Below, piece after piece: positions 43,933-53,683 of a stretch of DNA of 64,000 nucleotides. Position 1 is the first letter of the stretch. Every line of letters starts with the position of its first letter. Origin of the DNA: an uncultured Pelagibacteraceae bacterium (GTDB lineage Bacteria > Pseudomonadota > Alphaproteobacteria > Pelagibacterales > Pelagibacteraceae). The position numbers and the translations under genes were made by a program. The notes under the pieces are model-generated. The model did not search any database. It was not told the DNA's origin and was given only the letters and a program-made list of their open reading frames with translations. The stretch lies in NCBI GenBank assembly GCA_902635665.1, contig CACPOX010000001.1:62001-126000 (forward strand). Reading direction: 5' to 3'.

Positions 43933-46602
43933 CTAAATCATATTCCTTAAAACGTATTGTAAAATTCCCCCATTTTTATAATATTCTAATTCATTTTTAG
44001 TATCAATTCTGCATAAAGTTTTAATTTTTTTTATATCGCCTAATTTATATTTAATTTCAATAATTACCTCATCTGAAGGATTTAATCCCTTCTCTATATC
44101 TAAAATACTTATTAATTCAGATCCAATTAATTTTAAGTTTTTTCTATTAACATTATTAATAAATTGTAAAGGCAATATTCCCATTCCAATTAAATTTGAC
44201 CTATGAATTCTTTCAAAACTTTCAGCTATAACTGCTTTAATCCCTAATAATTTTGTTCCTTTAGCTGCCCAATCTCTCGATGATCCAGTTCCGTACTCTT
44301 TTCCTCCAATTACAACTAAATCTGTTCCTCTTTTTTTATATTCAACTACAGCATCGTAAATGGGTAATACTTTTTCTTCAGGATGTAACTTAGTAAAACC
44401 ACCTTCGGTACTTGGAACCATTTCATTTCTGATTCTTATATTTGCAAAAGTACCTCTCATCATAACTTCATGATTTCCTCTTCGTGAACCATAAGAGTTA
44501 TAATCTTTTGGCAAAATCTGATGTTCCATAAAATATTCACCAGTTGGGCTATCTTTTTGAATACTGCCTGCTGGTGATATATGATCTGTAGTAACCATAT
44601 CACCTAAAATTAATAATGGTCTTGCGTCCTTAATTTCTTTAAATCCTTCAGGTTTATCTGGTAACGAATCAAAAAATGGAGGTTTTTTTACATAAGTTGA
44701 GCTTTCATCCCAATTATAGATACTGCTTTTATCAGTTTTAATTTTTTGCCATTGACTTGGGCCCTCAGAAACATTTGAGTATCTTTGTATAAACATCTCT
44801 GCATTAAGAGACTCTTTTAAAGTATCTTCTATCTCTTTATTAGAAGGCCAAATATCTTTTAAAAATACATCTTTTCCTTCTTTATCTTTTCCTAATGGAT
44901 CTTTGTATAAATCAACTTCCATATGTCCTGCTAATGCATATGCAACAACTAGAGGAGGTGAAGCTAGGTAGTTAGCTTTTATATGTGGAGAAATTCTTCC
45001 CTCAAAATTTCTATTTCCAGATAAAACTGAAACAGCATAAATATTTTCTTTTTGGATTGCTTCTACAATATTTTCTGGAAGTGGTCCTGAATTTCCAATA
45101 CAAGTCGTGCAGCCATACCCAACTAAATTAAAGCCAAGCTGATCTAAATAAGTGTTTAATCCAGCTTTTGCCAAATAGTCTGTAACTACTTGAGATCCAG
45201 GTGCTAATGAGGTTTTTACCCAAGGTTTAACCTGTAAACCTTTTTCAATAGCTTTTTTAGCTAAAAGTCCAGCCCCAATTAGAACATTTGGATTAGAGGT
45301 GTTTGTGCAAGAAGTTATTGCTGCAATTAATATTGAGCCATCTTTAATTTCATAATCTGTGTTTGTTACTTTTGAAATTGATTTTTCATTTTTATTTGTA
45401 GCTTCCTGCAATACTTTTTGAAACGAAATAGGTGCATCTGTTAAAAGAACTTTATCTTGGGGTCTTTTAGGTCCTGAAATAGTTGGTACAACTGTGGACA
45501 TATCTAAAGATATAATGTCAGTAAATTCTAATTCGTTACTCGTCCACAAACCTTGTTCCTTGGCATATTTTTCAACAATATCGACTGTCTGTTGATCTCT
45601 GCCAGAAAATTTTAAATACTTTAATGTTTCTTGATCGATAGGAAAAAAGCCACAAGTAGCACCATATTCTGGAGCCATGTTCGCAATTGTTGCTCTATCC
45701 GCAAGAGTTAAATTTTTTAAACCTTCTCCATAAAACTCAACAAACTTACCAACCACTCCTTTATCTCTTAACATTTTAACAACAGTTAAAACTAAATCAG
45801 TTGCAGTAGTTCCTTCTGGCAATTTGTTCTTCATTTCAAAACCAATGACCTCTGGTATTAACATAGAAATTGGTTGACCTAGCATTCCAGCTTCAGCTTC
45901 AATTCCACCAACACCCCATCCTAAAACAGATAAACCATTTACCATTGTTGTATGACTATCTGTTCCAACTAAAGTATCTGGAAAAAGATATTGTTCTCCT
46001 TTAAATTCTTCTGACCAAACAACTTTTGACAGATATTCTAGATTTACTTGGTGACAAATTCCTGTTCCTGGTGGAACTATCCTAAAATTATCAAATGCCT
46101 GCTGTCCCCATTTTAAAAAAGAATATCTTTCACCATTTCTCTCAAATTCTATATCGACATTTTTTTCAAAAGAATCTGATTTTGCGGATTGGTCAACTTG
46201 TACTGAGTGATCAATTACAAGATCAACTGCAGATAATGGATTGATTGTATTTGGATCTTTATTTTTTTCTTTAACAGCTTCTCTCATTGCGGCTAAATCT
46301 GCAACTGCAGGTATTCCGGTATAATCTTGAAGCAATACTCTTGCTGGCCTATAAGCAATTTCAGTTTTAGATTTTTTTGTATTTAGCCAATTTTTAATCG
46401 CTTCTATTTGAGATTTTGTGACACTTAAGTCATCTTCGTGTCTTAATAAATTTTCTAGTAAAACTTTTAGAGATTTTGGAAGTTTGTTTATTCCTTCAAG
46501 TCCATTTTTTTCTGCTTCATTTAATGAGTAATAATTATAATCTTTGTCATTAACTGTGATTTTTTTAAGTGAATTATAAGAATTTTTATTTCCTGGGGTC
46601 AT
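43933..46602 (-). CDS. acnA: Aconitate hydratase
   Basis: AcnA isomerises citrate and isocitrate in the TCA cycle. The 889-residue protein has the domain order of AcnA/IRP1. FPDTLVGTDSHTTMVNGL contributes active-site residues. SCTNTSNP and GYGCTTCIGNSG provide the three [4Fe-4S] cysteines. The swivelling domain has VIGGKEYGTGSSRDWAAKG with the substrate-binding arginine and serine. Length is standard. LysE lies one base upstream on the same strand and the YfgM-like gene 2 bases downstream, giving a long mixed operon. No sign of damage. Confidence 0.97.
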   Translation of the reverse strand: MTPGNKNSYNSLKKITVNDKDYNYYSLNEAEKNGLEGINKLPKSLKVLLENLLRHEDDLSVTKSQIEAIKNWLNTKKSKTEIAYRPARVLLQDYTGIPAVADLAAMREAVKEKNKDPNTINPLSAVDLVIDHSVQVDQSAKSDSFEKNVDIEFERNGERYSFLKWGQQAFDNFRIVPPGTGICHQVNLEYLSKVVWSEEFKGEQYLFPDTLVGTDSHTTMVNGLSVLGWGVGGIEAEAGMLGQPISMLIPEVIGFEMKNKLPEGTTATDLVLTVVKMLRDKGVVGKFVEFYGEGLKNLTLADRATIANMAPEYGATCGFFPIDQETLKYLKFSGRDQQTVDIVEKYAKEQGLWTSNELEFTDIISLDMSTVVPTISGPKRPQDKVLLTDAPISFQKVLQEATNKNEKSISKVTNTDYEIKDGSILIAAITSCTNTSNPNVLIGAGLLAKKAIEKGLQVKPWVKTSLAPGSQVVTDYLAKAGLNTYLDQLGFNLVGYGCTTCIGNSGPLPENIVEAIQKENIYAVSVLSGNRNFEGRISPHIKANYLASPPLVVAYALAGHMEVDLYKDPLGKDKEGKDVFLKDIWPSNKEIEDTLKESLNAEMFIQRYSNVSEGPSQWQKIKTDKSSIYNWDESSTYVKKPPFFDSLPDKPEGFKEIKDARPLLILGDMVTTDHISPAGSIQKDSPTGEYFMEHQILPKDYNSYGSRRGNHEVMMRGTFANIRIRNEMVPSTEGGFTKLHPEEKVLPIYDAVVEYKKRGTDLVVIGGKEYGTGSSRDWAAKGTKLLGIKAVIAESFERIHRSNLIGMGILPLQFINNVNRKNLKLIGSELISILDIEKGLNPSDEVIIEIKYKLGDIKKIKTLCRIDTKNELEYYKNGGILQYVLRNMI

Positions 46603-46603
46603 A

Positions 46604-47197
46604 TTATAAATAAAAAGTTACTATGCTTGTTAAAAGAAGCAGTGACATAGCATAATTAAAGTAATTAATAAATTTCTGATTTGTCGCGAATTTCCTGAAA
46701 AATTTACCTAAAAAGGTCCATAGAGTTATGCTCGTCACTGAAACAATTAAAGCCATTATGATAATTTGAGTCGTGTAACTTACAAAAGACTCTCCTGGAC
46801 TAATGTAAGTAGAAACGACAATTATCGATGCAATTACTGCTTTTGGGTTTAGAAATTGAAAAACAAATGTTTCTATAAATTTAACAGGATTAGAATTTTT
46901 GTTTTCTTCATTTGTAGATCCTGAAAAAGAAATTTTATAAGCCAGGTAAATTAAAAATAAAGTACCTAAATACTTTAAGATTTCTTGAATTATTGGGTAA
47001 AGTTTAAATATATTTATTAATCCTAAAGCTACACATAATAAAAGAAATGGGAAACCAAATGTTACCCCGAAGATGTGTGGAAGTGTCTTTTTTATTCCAA
47101 AATTAAATCCAGAATAGAATGCCACAAAATTATTTGGTCCTGGGGTAAAGGCTGCAACTATTCCAAACAAAGTGATTGATAAAATTTCAGGGTGCAT
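46604..47197 (-). CDS. LysE/RhtB family exporter
   Basis: This 197-residue inner-membrane protein has about six helices. AAFTPGPNNFVAFYSGFNFG is the N-terminal signature of the LysE/RhtB family, and FLNPKAVIASIIVVSTYIS is the second conserved block. Members export amino acids such as lysine, threonine or homoserine lactone. The substrate cannot be deduced. It lies between the tRNA-binding protein and acnA with 1-2 base gaps and probably shares their transcript. Confidence 0.88.
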   Translation of the reverse strand: MHPEILSITLFGIVAAFTPGPNNFVAFYSGFNFGIKKTLPHIFGVTFGFPFLLLCVALGLINIFKLYPIIQEILKYLGTLFLIYLAYKISFSGSTNEENKNSNPVKFIETFVFQFLNPKAVIASIIVVSTYISPGESFVSYTTQIIIMALIVSVTSITLWTFLGKFFRKFATNQKFINYFNYAMSLLLLTSIVTFYL

Positions 47198-47199
47198 TG

Positions 47200-47541
47200 T
47201 TAAGCAATAGGTAAACCATTCTCCGATTTTTGAGAAGGATGAACTAATATTACTTTTCCTTCTTTATCAATCGATCCAAGAATAAGAACTTGTGAAACTA
47301 CTCCAGCAATATTTTTTTCTGGAAAATTACAAACACCTATTACCTGTTTGCCCTTGAGGTTTTCCTCATTATAATAATGTGTAATTTGAGCAGACGATTG
47401 CTTAATTCCTATTTCATCACCAAAATCTACTTCAACAACTAAAGAAGGTTTTCTAGCTTTTTCATTTTTTTTTACTGAAATAACCGTCCCAACTCTAATA
47501 TCAACTTTATCAAAAATATCGTAGGTAATTTGTTCTTTCAT
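47200..47541 (-). CDS. csaA: tRNA-binding-domain protein, CsaA-like
   Basis: This 113-residue single OB-fold protein is homologous to the C-terminal tRNA-binding domain of methionyl-tRNA synthetase. DIRVGTVISVKKNEKARKPS, IGIKQSSAQITHYY, and VIGVCNFPEKNIAGVVSQVLILG are the recognised family blocks. CsaA in Bacillus has been described as an export chaperone; an RNA-binding role is equally likely. The gene is divergent from argE with a spacer of only 18 bases, so promoters must overlap the coding ends. Confidence 0.9.
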   Translation of the reverse strand: MKEQITYDIFDKVDIRVGTVISVKKNEKARKPSLVVEVDFGDEIGIKQSSAQITHYYNEENLKGKQVIGVCNFPEKNIAGVVSQVLILGSIDKEGKVILVHPSQKSENGLPIA

Positions 47542-47559
47542 ATAATTAATATATAATGG

Positions 47560-48759
47560 ATGAAAAATATGAGTACAGAAAATAATTTAGATCATTTATT
47601 TAATAATTCTGTAAAAATTTTAACAGACCTTATTGGTTTTAAAACAATATCTGGAGAGGATAATACTGCTTTAATTGATTACTGTGATGATATCTTAAAA
47701 AAAATAGGTGCTACTTCTTTTAGAACTTATGATGATGAAAAAAAAAGAGTAAATCTATTCGCAACTCTTAAAGCTAAAAGTTCAAGAAATAAAAAACCAA
47801 TAATTTTATCAGGTCATACAGATGTTGTCCCAGTTTCAAAGGGTTGGAGCTCAGACCCTTTTACTGCAACAATTAGGGAGGATAAATTGTATGGAAGAGG
47901 TTCTTGTGACATGAAGGGTTTTATTGCATGTACTTTGGCATATGCTCCAATTTATTCAAAATCTAATTTAGATAGAGATATTCATTTTTCTTTTACATTT
48001 GATGAAGAAACAGCATGCATAGGGGCCCCAATATTAATCGAAGAGTTAAAAAGAAGAAATATTAAAGATGGCATTTGTATCGTTGGCGAACCTACCAACA
48101 TGAAGATTATTGATGCGCACAAAGGATGTTATGAATACACAACACATTTTAGAGGTCTAGCAGGACATAGTTCAGCACCTCATAAAGGTGTAAGTGCTGT
48201 TGAATATGCATCAAGATATGTAAATAAATTAATCGAATTAAGAGAAAAACTTAAAGTGAGAGAACCAAAAGATTCTATTTTTGATCCACCTCACTCTACT
48301 CTATCAATTGGTGGGGTATTTGGCGGTATAGCCCACAATGTAATCGCAGACAAATGTTATGTTAATTGGGAAACAAGACCTGTTGTAAAAGAAGATGGTG
48401 TGTTTTTAAATCAGGAAATAGATAAATATGCAAATGAAGTTTTGCTTCCAGATATGAAAAAAGTTTTTCCAAATGCTTCAATTGAAAAAAATATTATAGG
48501 TGAAATAATTGGATTTGAAAGAAAGAGCAAATCAGATGCATGTGAATTAATTTCTAGCTTAACAGGTGATAATTCAAGGCAAGTTGTTTCCTTTGGAACT
48601 GAAGCAGGTTTATTTCAGGAAATAGGTATTAGTACTGTTGTATGTGGTCCTGGTTCAATTGAACAAGCTCATAAAATTGATGAATTTATAGTTTTAGATG
48701 AATTAAAAAAATGTTTAAAACTTCTCGAAGGTATAAAAACAAAATCTATTTTGAACTAA
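47560..48759 (+). CDS. argE: Acetylornithine deacetylase-like M20 peptidase
   Basis: The 399-residue dinuclear-zinc hydrolase of family M20 matches the ArgE/DapE group. SGHTDVVPVSKGWSSDPF carries the first metal ligands, GRGSCDMKGFIA the bridging Asp, DEETACIGAP the catalytic and metal Glu, and VGEPTNMKI the next ligand. GGIAHNVIADKC contributes the dimerisation-domain histidine, and PGSIEQAHKIDEF the last histidine. ArgE makes ornithine from N-acetylornithine, but related enzymes act on other N-acyl amino acids. ATGs at 47560 and 47569 are both possible. A bidirectional terminator follows. Confidence 0.88.
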   Translation: MKNMSTENNLDHLFNNSVKILTDLIGFKTISGEDNTALIDYCDDILKKIGATSFRTYDDEKKRVNLFATLKAKSSRNKKPIILSGHTDVVPVSKGWSSDPFTATIREDKLYGRGSCDMKGFIACTLAYAPIYSKSNLDRDIHFSFTFDEETACIGAPILIEELKRRNIKDGICIVGEPTNMKIIDAHKGCYEYTTHFRGLAGHSSAPHKGVSAVEYASRYVNKLIELREKLKVREPKDSIFDPPHSTLSIGGVFGGIAHNVIADKCYVNWETRPVVKEDGVFLNQEIDKYANEVLLPDMKKVFPNASIEKNIIGEIIGFERKSKSDACELISSLTGDNSRQVVSFGTEAGLFQEIGISTVVCGPGSIEQAHKIDEFIVLDELKKCLKLLEGIKTKSILN

Positions 48760-48765
48760 TTAAAA

Positions 48766-48794
48766 AAGCCCATCACATTAAAGTAATGGGCTTT
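48766..48794. terminator. Bidirectional intrinsic terminator between argE and the NCS1 permease gene
   Basis: AAGCCCAT (48766-48773) pairs with ATGGGCTT (48786-48793) around a 12-base, partly self-complementary loop. A-rich and T-rich flanks are present on both sides, so it can end transcripts from both convergent genes. Confidence 0.85.
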
Positions 48795-48821
48795 AGTTAT
48801 AACTAACTTTAAGGTTTGTTG

Positions 48822-50270
48822 TTATCTCTTAGATATAGCCAGATGAACAATAGCACCTAATGATGCTCCTATTATCCAAGCATATCCTCCACCGCCACCT
48901 AAATTAGCAAAGAAATCACCTAAACCTAAAACCAAGATGTTTGGCCAAACCGTTCCAACTGCAATATATCCTGATAGAATCCATGCTAAAATTGCTTTAC
49001 GGTTAAAACCTCCATTATAATGATATTTTGCACTTGCACTATCATCAAATAAATCATCAACATCTAATTTTTCTTTTTTGATAATGTAATAATCTACAAT
49101 CATAATACCAAAAACTGGAGCTAAAATAGCACCAAGTGTATTCACAAATGGAAATAATCCCATTTGAGTAATAACAGCTACCCACATACCACCTATTACA
49201 AAACCAAAACCAGCAGTTATCAGTCCACCAATTTTAAAATTGATTTTACTTGGTATTAAATTAGCCAAGTCATATGCAGGAGGGATAAAGTTTGCAACCA
49301 TATTAATACCAACTGTTGCTGCAAAGAATGCAAATGCTGCAATAATTGTTAATCCTAAGTTATCAACTTTAGCAACCATATCTGTTGGGCTTGCAACGTA
49401 CTCACCAAAAATCGCGATCGTTCCACCAGTTATCATTAAAGTAATAAAAGAAAATAAAATTACATTTCCTACTAATCCCCATAGGTTACCTTTTTTCATT
49501 TCATCTTCGTTTTTAACAAATCTAGCAAAGTCACCAAAATTGATTACCACAGCGGCAAAATATCCAACCATAATTGAAAATACTGCTAGGAAAGCTCCAA
49601 ATGATCCTAAACCTTCAAAACCACCTGATCTTTCTCCACCAGAAAATATATTTCCAACTTCTGAAAATAATCCACCACCAGCTTTAACCCATATGACAAT
49701 CATTAACAGAATCATAACAGCATAAACTGCTGGTCCAGCGAAGTTTAAAAATTTTTTAACAAGATCTACACCTTGCCAAAATAAATAAACTTGGAACAAT
49801 GAAACAAATATAAATGAAATCCACATTACACCTGTCATACCTAGAAGCATTACTTCACCTTCAATTCCAGTAATACCTGTTATTAAAAGTGCCACAGCTG
49901 TCGAAGCAGCATACGTTTGTGCTCCATACCAAAACATAGCAACAAGTCCTCTAGCCATTGCTGGAAAGTTTGCACCAAAGACACCCATGCTTACTCGAGC
50001 GAATACTGGATATGGAATTCCATGTTTCACACTTGGTTTACCTGAAAGATTTACGAGCCACATAATAAAAAATCCTGCAAGAATTAATGCAGCAAATACA
50101 GCCCAGCCATTTAATCCTGACGCTAAAAACAAAGACGCTGCCAAAGTATAACCAAATAAACTTTGAACATCATTCGCCCAAACGTTAAAGATTTCAAACC
50201 ACCCCCAATTCTTTTTATTAGCAGGAGTCGGCGCTAAATCTGAATTGTAGAGTTTTGACGATCTACTCAT
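48822..50270 (-). CDS. NCS1-family nucleobase/hydantoin-type permease
   Basis: The 482-residue protein has about twelve transmembrane helices and is a nucleobase:cation symporter-1 member. WGWFEIFNVWANDVQSLFGY and GLNGWAVFAALILAGFF near the N-terminus, KHGIPYPVFARVSMGVFGAN and MVANFIPPAYDLANLIP are the conserved blocks. The family takes up cytosine, purines, allantoin, hydantoins or thiamine with Na+ or H+. The ribosome-binding site AAGGAGA is strong. It follows the aldehyde dehydrogenase and ureohydrolase genes after a 215-base AT-rich spacer in which I see no gene. That gap suggests a separate promoter. The substrate may be a ureido or guanidino compound. Confidence 0.85.
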   Translation of the reverse strand: MSRSSKLYNSDLAPTPANKKNWGWFEIFNVWANDVQSLFGYTLAASLFLASGLNGWAVFAALILAGFFIMWLVNLSGKPSVKHGIPYPVFARVSMGVFGANFPAMARGLVAMFWYGAQTYAASTAVALLITGITGIEGEVMLLGMTGVMWISFIFVSLFQVYLFWQGVDLVKKFLNFAGPAVYAVMILLMIVIWVKAGGGLFSEVGNIFSGGERSGGFEGLGSFGAFLAVFSIMVGYFAAVVINFGDFARFVKNEDEMKKGNLWGLVGNVILFSFITLMITGGTIAIFGEYVASPTDMVAKVDNLGLTIIAAFAFFAATVGINMVANFIPPAYDLANLIPSKINFKIGGLITAGFGFVIGGMWVAVITQMGLFPFVNTLGAILAPVFGIMIVDYYIIKKEKLDVDDLFDDSASAKYHYNGGFNRKAILAWILSGYIAVGTVWPNILVLGLGDFFANLGGGGGYAWIIGASLGAIVHLAISKR

Positions 50271-50485
50271 ACTGATCTCCTTTTGTTATGGTTTAAATAA
50301 ATTAAACCTGTTATCTCATCCAATATCTAGACACTAATACTTTTAAATTTTGTGTAAATAAAATAACGCTCAACTAAAAATAGAAATTTAATTTTTTATA
50401 AGCTTTATCTGAGAAAAATAAACTATTTATAATTGACCTAAAATGAACATAAAAAAAAATTAATTTTTTTTAAATTAAATTAAAA

Positions 50486-51922
50486 TTAATTGCTCCAACC
50501 GCCTACTGCTTTTACCTCTAAAAACTCCTCAAGACCGTGTTCACCTGCTTCTCGACCTATCCCAGAATGTTTAAAACCACCGAATGGTGCGTCTACAGCA
50601 ATTCCCGCTCCATTTACATCAACCATTCCAGATCTCAATCTTCTTGCAACTCTTTGTACTTTTTCAGAATCTTGGGTTTGTATATAGTTTGTTAATCCAT
50701 AAGTAGTATCATTTGCAATTTTTATTGCGTCTTCTTCTGTTTCAAATGGAATAACAGATAAAACAGGTCCAAAAATTTCTGTTCTTGCAACTTCCATATT
50801 ATTGTTAACATTTGCAAATACTGTTGGTTTAACAAAGTAACCTTTATCTAATCCATCTGGTTTGCCAGTACCTCCTGCAACTAATTTTGCACCTTCATCA
50901 ATACCTTTTTGTATTAAAGTTTGTATTTTATTGTATTGAGTCTCTGAAATAACTGGGCCAATATGTTCACCCTCTTTTTTGGGGTCACCAACTTCAAAAC
51001 TTTCTGTATATTTTTTTAATCTCTCAACTGCCTCATTATACATCGACTTTTCAACAAGCATTCTTGTTGGTGCATTACACGATTGACCTGAATTTCTAAA
51101 ACATCTGAGAGCACCTCTCTCAATAGCTTCTGGATCAGCATCTTTAAAAATTATATTTGCTCCTTTTCCACCTAACTCTAAACTTACTCTTTTAAAATCC
51201 TTTGCTGCATTTTGTGAAATTAATGCTCCCGCTCTAGTTGATCCTGTGAAAGAAATCATATTAATATCAGGGTGACTTGTTAGTGCATCACCTGTAGTTG
51301 CTCCGTCTCCATTTACTAAATTAAATACTCCTTTAGGAAATTTAATCTCATCAATAATTTCTGCAAGAATCATTGAGGATAATGGTGCTAACTCTGAAGG
51401 TTTTAAAACCATAGTGCATCCTGATGCAATTGCTGGCATTACTTTTAAACAAACTTGATTCATTGGCCAATTCCAAGGAGTAATTAATGCACAAACACCT
51501 TTTGGCTCATAAATTAGTCTTTGGTTAGGAGCATGTTCACCTAATGGTTTTTCGAATTCAAAATTTTTTAAATATCTTATAAAAGATTTAATATGACTTG
51601 CTCCTGTACCTGCTTGTAATTTTGTTGCAAAATCTTTTGGAGCACCCATTTCTAGAGTTATGGCTTCTGCAATGTCAGCCCATCTTTTCTTATAATTTTC
51701 ATATAATTTTTCTAATAATCCAATTCTCTCTTGTTTAGATGAAAAAGCCCATGATTCATAAGCATCTTTAGCTGCATTAACAGCAAGATCAACGTCAGAT
51801 TTATTTCCTAAGGTAATTACTGCACAATTTTCTTCTGTTGCAGGATCAATTACTTTAATTTCCTCTGAGCTATTCGGTTTAACCCATTGCCCATTTATAA
51901 AAAAATTTTTTTTATCTAACAT
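50486..51922 (-). CDS. NAD(P)-dependent aldehyde dehydrogenase
   Basis: The 478-residue ALDH-superfamily enzyme has catalytic Cys282 in NSGQSCNAPTR and general base Glu249 in LELGGKGA. ITPWNWPMNQ is the oxyanion Asn segment and FTGSTRAG binds the cofactor. It oxidises an aldehyde to the acid; family similarity alone does not fix which one. It starts 20 bases after the agmatinase-family gene, suggesting it oxidises the aldehyde from the amine left after urea removal, for example 4-aminobutanal or succinate semialdehyde. Length is standard. Confidence 0.9.
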   Translation of the reverse strand: MLDKKNFFINGQWVKPNSSEEIKVIDPATEENCAVITLGNKSDVDLAVNAAKDAYESWAFSSKQERIGLLEKLYENYKKRWADIAEAITLEMGAPKDFATKLQAGTGASHIKSFIRYLKNFEFEKPLGEHAPNQRLIYEPKGVCALITPWNWPMNQVCLKVMPAIASGCTMVLKPSELAPLSSMILAEIIDEIKFPKGVFNLVNGDGATTGDALTSHPDINMISFTGSTRAGALISQNAAKDFKRVSLELGGKGANIIFKDADPEAIERGALRCFRNSGQSCNAPTRMLVEKSMYNEAVERLKKYTESFEVGDPKKEGEHIGPVISETQYNKIQTLIQKGIDEGAKLVAGGTGKPDGLDKGYFVKPTVFANVNNNMEVARTEIFGPVLSVIPFETEEDAIKIANDTTYGLTNYIQTQDSEKVQRVARRLRSGMVDVNGAGIAVDAPFGGFKHSGIGREAGEHGLEEFLEVKAVGGWSN

Positions 51923-51942
51923 TTCTTGAAACTACCCTTTCT

Positions 51943-52902
51943 TTATGATTTTGCAAATAGATTTGTAAGTTCGTAAACAATTGTTGCTGCTGCCAATGAA
52001 GTTACCTCTGCATGATCATACGCAGGTGAGACCTCAACCACATCTGCAGAAACTAAATTTAAACCTGAAAGTCCTCTTAAGACATTCACCATTTCTCTTG
52101 TAGTCATACCTGCAATCTCTGGAGTACCTGTGCCTGGTGCAAAAGCAGGGTCAAGCACATCAATATCTATTGATAGATATAATGCGTTATCTCCCACTCT
52201 ATTTTTAATTCTTTCAGCAATTTTATCAGTGCCTTCTGTTTGAAATTCATCACAGTGAATTATCTTAAATCCAAAACTTTCATCATTTTTAATGTCATCT
52301 TTACTATAAAGTGGGCCTCTAATGCCTACATGCATAGATGCATCATCTAAAAACAAACCCTCTTCTCTAGCTCTTCTAAATGGAGTTCCATGAGTATATG
52401 GTGCTCCAAAATAAGTATCCCATGTATCAAGATGAGCATCAAAATGGACTAATGAAACTGGTCCATTATTTTTTTTGTTAATAGCTCTAAGGAGTGGTAC
52501 AGCAATTGTGTGATCACCGCCCAAACTAATTATACCACCTACTTTTTTTAACAGATCTGTTGCTCCAGCTTCGATTTGTTTTATTGCTTCATCAATACTA
52601 AATGGATTACATGTAATATCTCCAGCATCAGCCACTTGCTGAACTTTAAATGGTTCTACGTCATAACTGGGATGATAATTAGTTCTTAAATGTCTAGAAG
52701 CTTGACGAATACTTTGTGGGCCAAATCTTGCACCTGGCCTGTAACTTGTACCAGCATCAAATGGCACTCCTACAATTGCAACATCACAACTTTCAACATC
52801 TCTTAACTCTGGTAATCTTGCAAATGTTGACGGCCCTGCAAATCTTGGAACTTTTGTTCCACTTACTGGTTGGATTGGATTTTTATTACGTTCTTTTTTC
52901 AT
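51943..52902 (-). CDS. speB: Agmatinase-family ureohydrolase
   Basis: The 319-residue dimanganese enzyme of the arginase/agmatinase family has metal ligands in GGDH (His131), HFDAHLDT (Asp155, His157, Asp159) and SIDIDVLDP. The N-terminal FDAGTSYRPGARFGPQSIR matches agmatinases and guanidino-acid hydrolases. The reaction removes urea from a guanidino group, such as agmatine to putrescine or guanidinobutyrate to GABA. The operon with an aldehyde dehydrogenase and the following NCS1 permease suggests catabolism of an imported guanidino compound more than polyamine synthesis. It is divergent from the metallopeptidase-like gene with a 50-base spacer. Confidence 0.87.
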   Translation of the reverse strand: MKKERNKNPIQPVSGTKVPRFAGPSTFARLPELRDVESCDVAIVGVPFDAGTSYRPGARFGPQSIRQASRHLRTNYHPSYDVEPFKVQQVADAGDITCNPFSIDEAIKQIEAGATDLLKKVGGIISLGGDHTIAVPLLRAINKKNNGPVSLVHFDAHLDTWDTYFGAPYTHGTPFRRAREEGLFLDDASMHVGIRGPLYSKDDIKNDESFGFKIIHCDEFQTEGTDKIAERIKNRVGDNALYLSIDIDVLDPAFAPGTGTPEIAGMTTREMVNVLRGLSGLNLVSADVVEVSPAYDHAEVTSLAAATIVYELTNLFAKS

Positions 52903-52952
52903 TTATTAACAAAATGTACCACATTCTTTTTAAATCGAATATCATCTAAATT

Positions 52953-53681
52953 ATGTTTATGAAGATTTTTAAGCTGATTTTAATATCATTTTTTTTTATA
53001 ACATCAGCAAATTCAAATTCTATTTATAATCTTATCAAAATACCAAATTTAGAAATCTATAAATTAAAAACTCCCAATAAACTGAAATATTTTTATGCAA
53101 CTAAGCCCTTTAGACTTGGTGTTCATAAAAATATTTCGTGCATTAATTCAGACACAAAAACTTATAACGAAAAATATCAAATTATATCTAAAAATTTGAG
53201 CCGATATTCAAAAAAATTTTTAAGAAAAATTAATCTTAAATATATTGTGATGTGTGAAAACCTATCTATTTCAGGAATAAACACGGCTGGAATTCCTGAT
53301 CACTTGATGAAAACATTAATTATAGATTTAAAATTTAATGAAAAATATTTTGAGAGAGTAATTCACCACGAATTATTTCATATTATTAATGATAGTTTTA
53401 AAGATTTGTTTGATGAAAATGAATGGAAAAAATTTAATAAGCCAAGTTTTAAATATGCTGATTGCTCTACTTGCTCAAAAAAATTAGGATTAGATACTTA
53501 TACAAATACTAATGGTTTTTTTACAGAATATTCAATGACAATTCCATCCGAAGACATGGCAGAAGTATATTCTCATTTAATAACCGGAAATTATAAAATT
53601 TCAGATGATGAAATTCTCAATAAAAAAATTAAATTTATAAAAGATAAATTAAAAGAAATTGATAATACTTTTGTATTTTAG
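52953..53681 (+). CDS. Secreted putative zinc metallopeptidase
   Basis: The protein has 242 residues, or 240 if the second ATG at 52959 is used, which gives a more usual signal peptide (KIFKLILISFFFITSANS). The core motif HHELFHIIND contains HExxH, the zincin signature, near residue 140. Further candidate ligands lie downstream in FTEYSMTIPSEDMAEVYSHL, where Glu residues and a His are conserved-looking. A CSTC pair (DCSTCSKK) could bind metal or form a disulphide. I do not recognise an assigned family. It should be periplasmic or anchored and sits 2 bases ahead of the cyclophilin. Confidence 0.65.
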   Translation: MFMKIFKLILISFFFITSANSNSIYNLIKIPNLEIYKLKTPNKLKYFYATKPFRLGVHKNISCINSDTKTYNEKYQIISKNLSRYSKKFLRKINLKYIVMCENLSISGINTAGIPDHLMKTLIIDLKFNEKYFERVIHHELFHIINDSFKDLFDENEWKKFNKPSFKYADCSTCSKKLGLDTYTNTNGFFTEYSMTIPSEDMAEVYSHLITGNYKISDDEILNKKIKFIKDKLKEIDNTFVF

Positions 53682-53683
53682 AC

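Noticed and set aside
49240..49725. 161-codon plus-strand frame
   Set aside because: Antisense to the NCS1 permease gene; no family resemblance.
50271..50485. 215-base spacer before the NCS1 permease gene as hidden gene or RNA
   Set aside because: Stops occur in all frames and no stable structured element is visible; it probably only holds a promoter.
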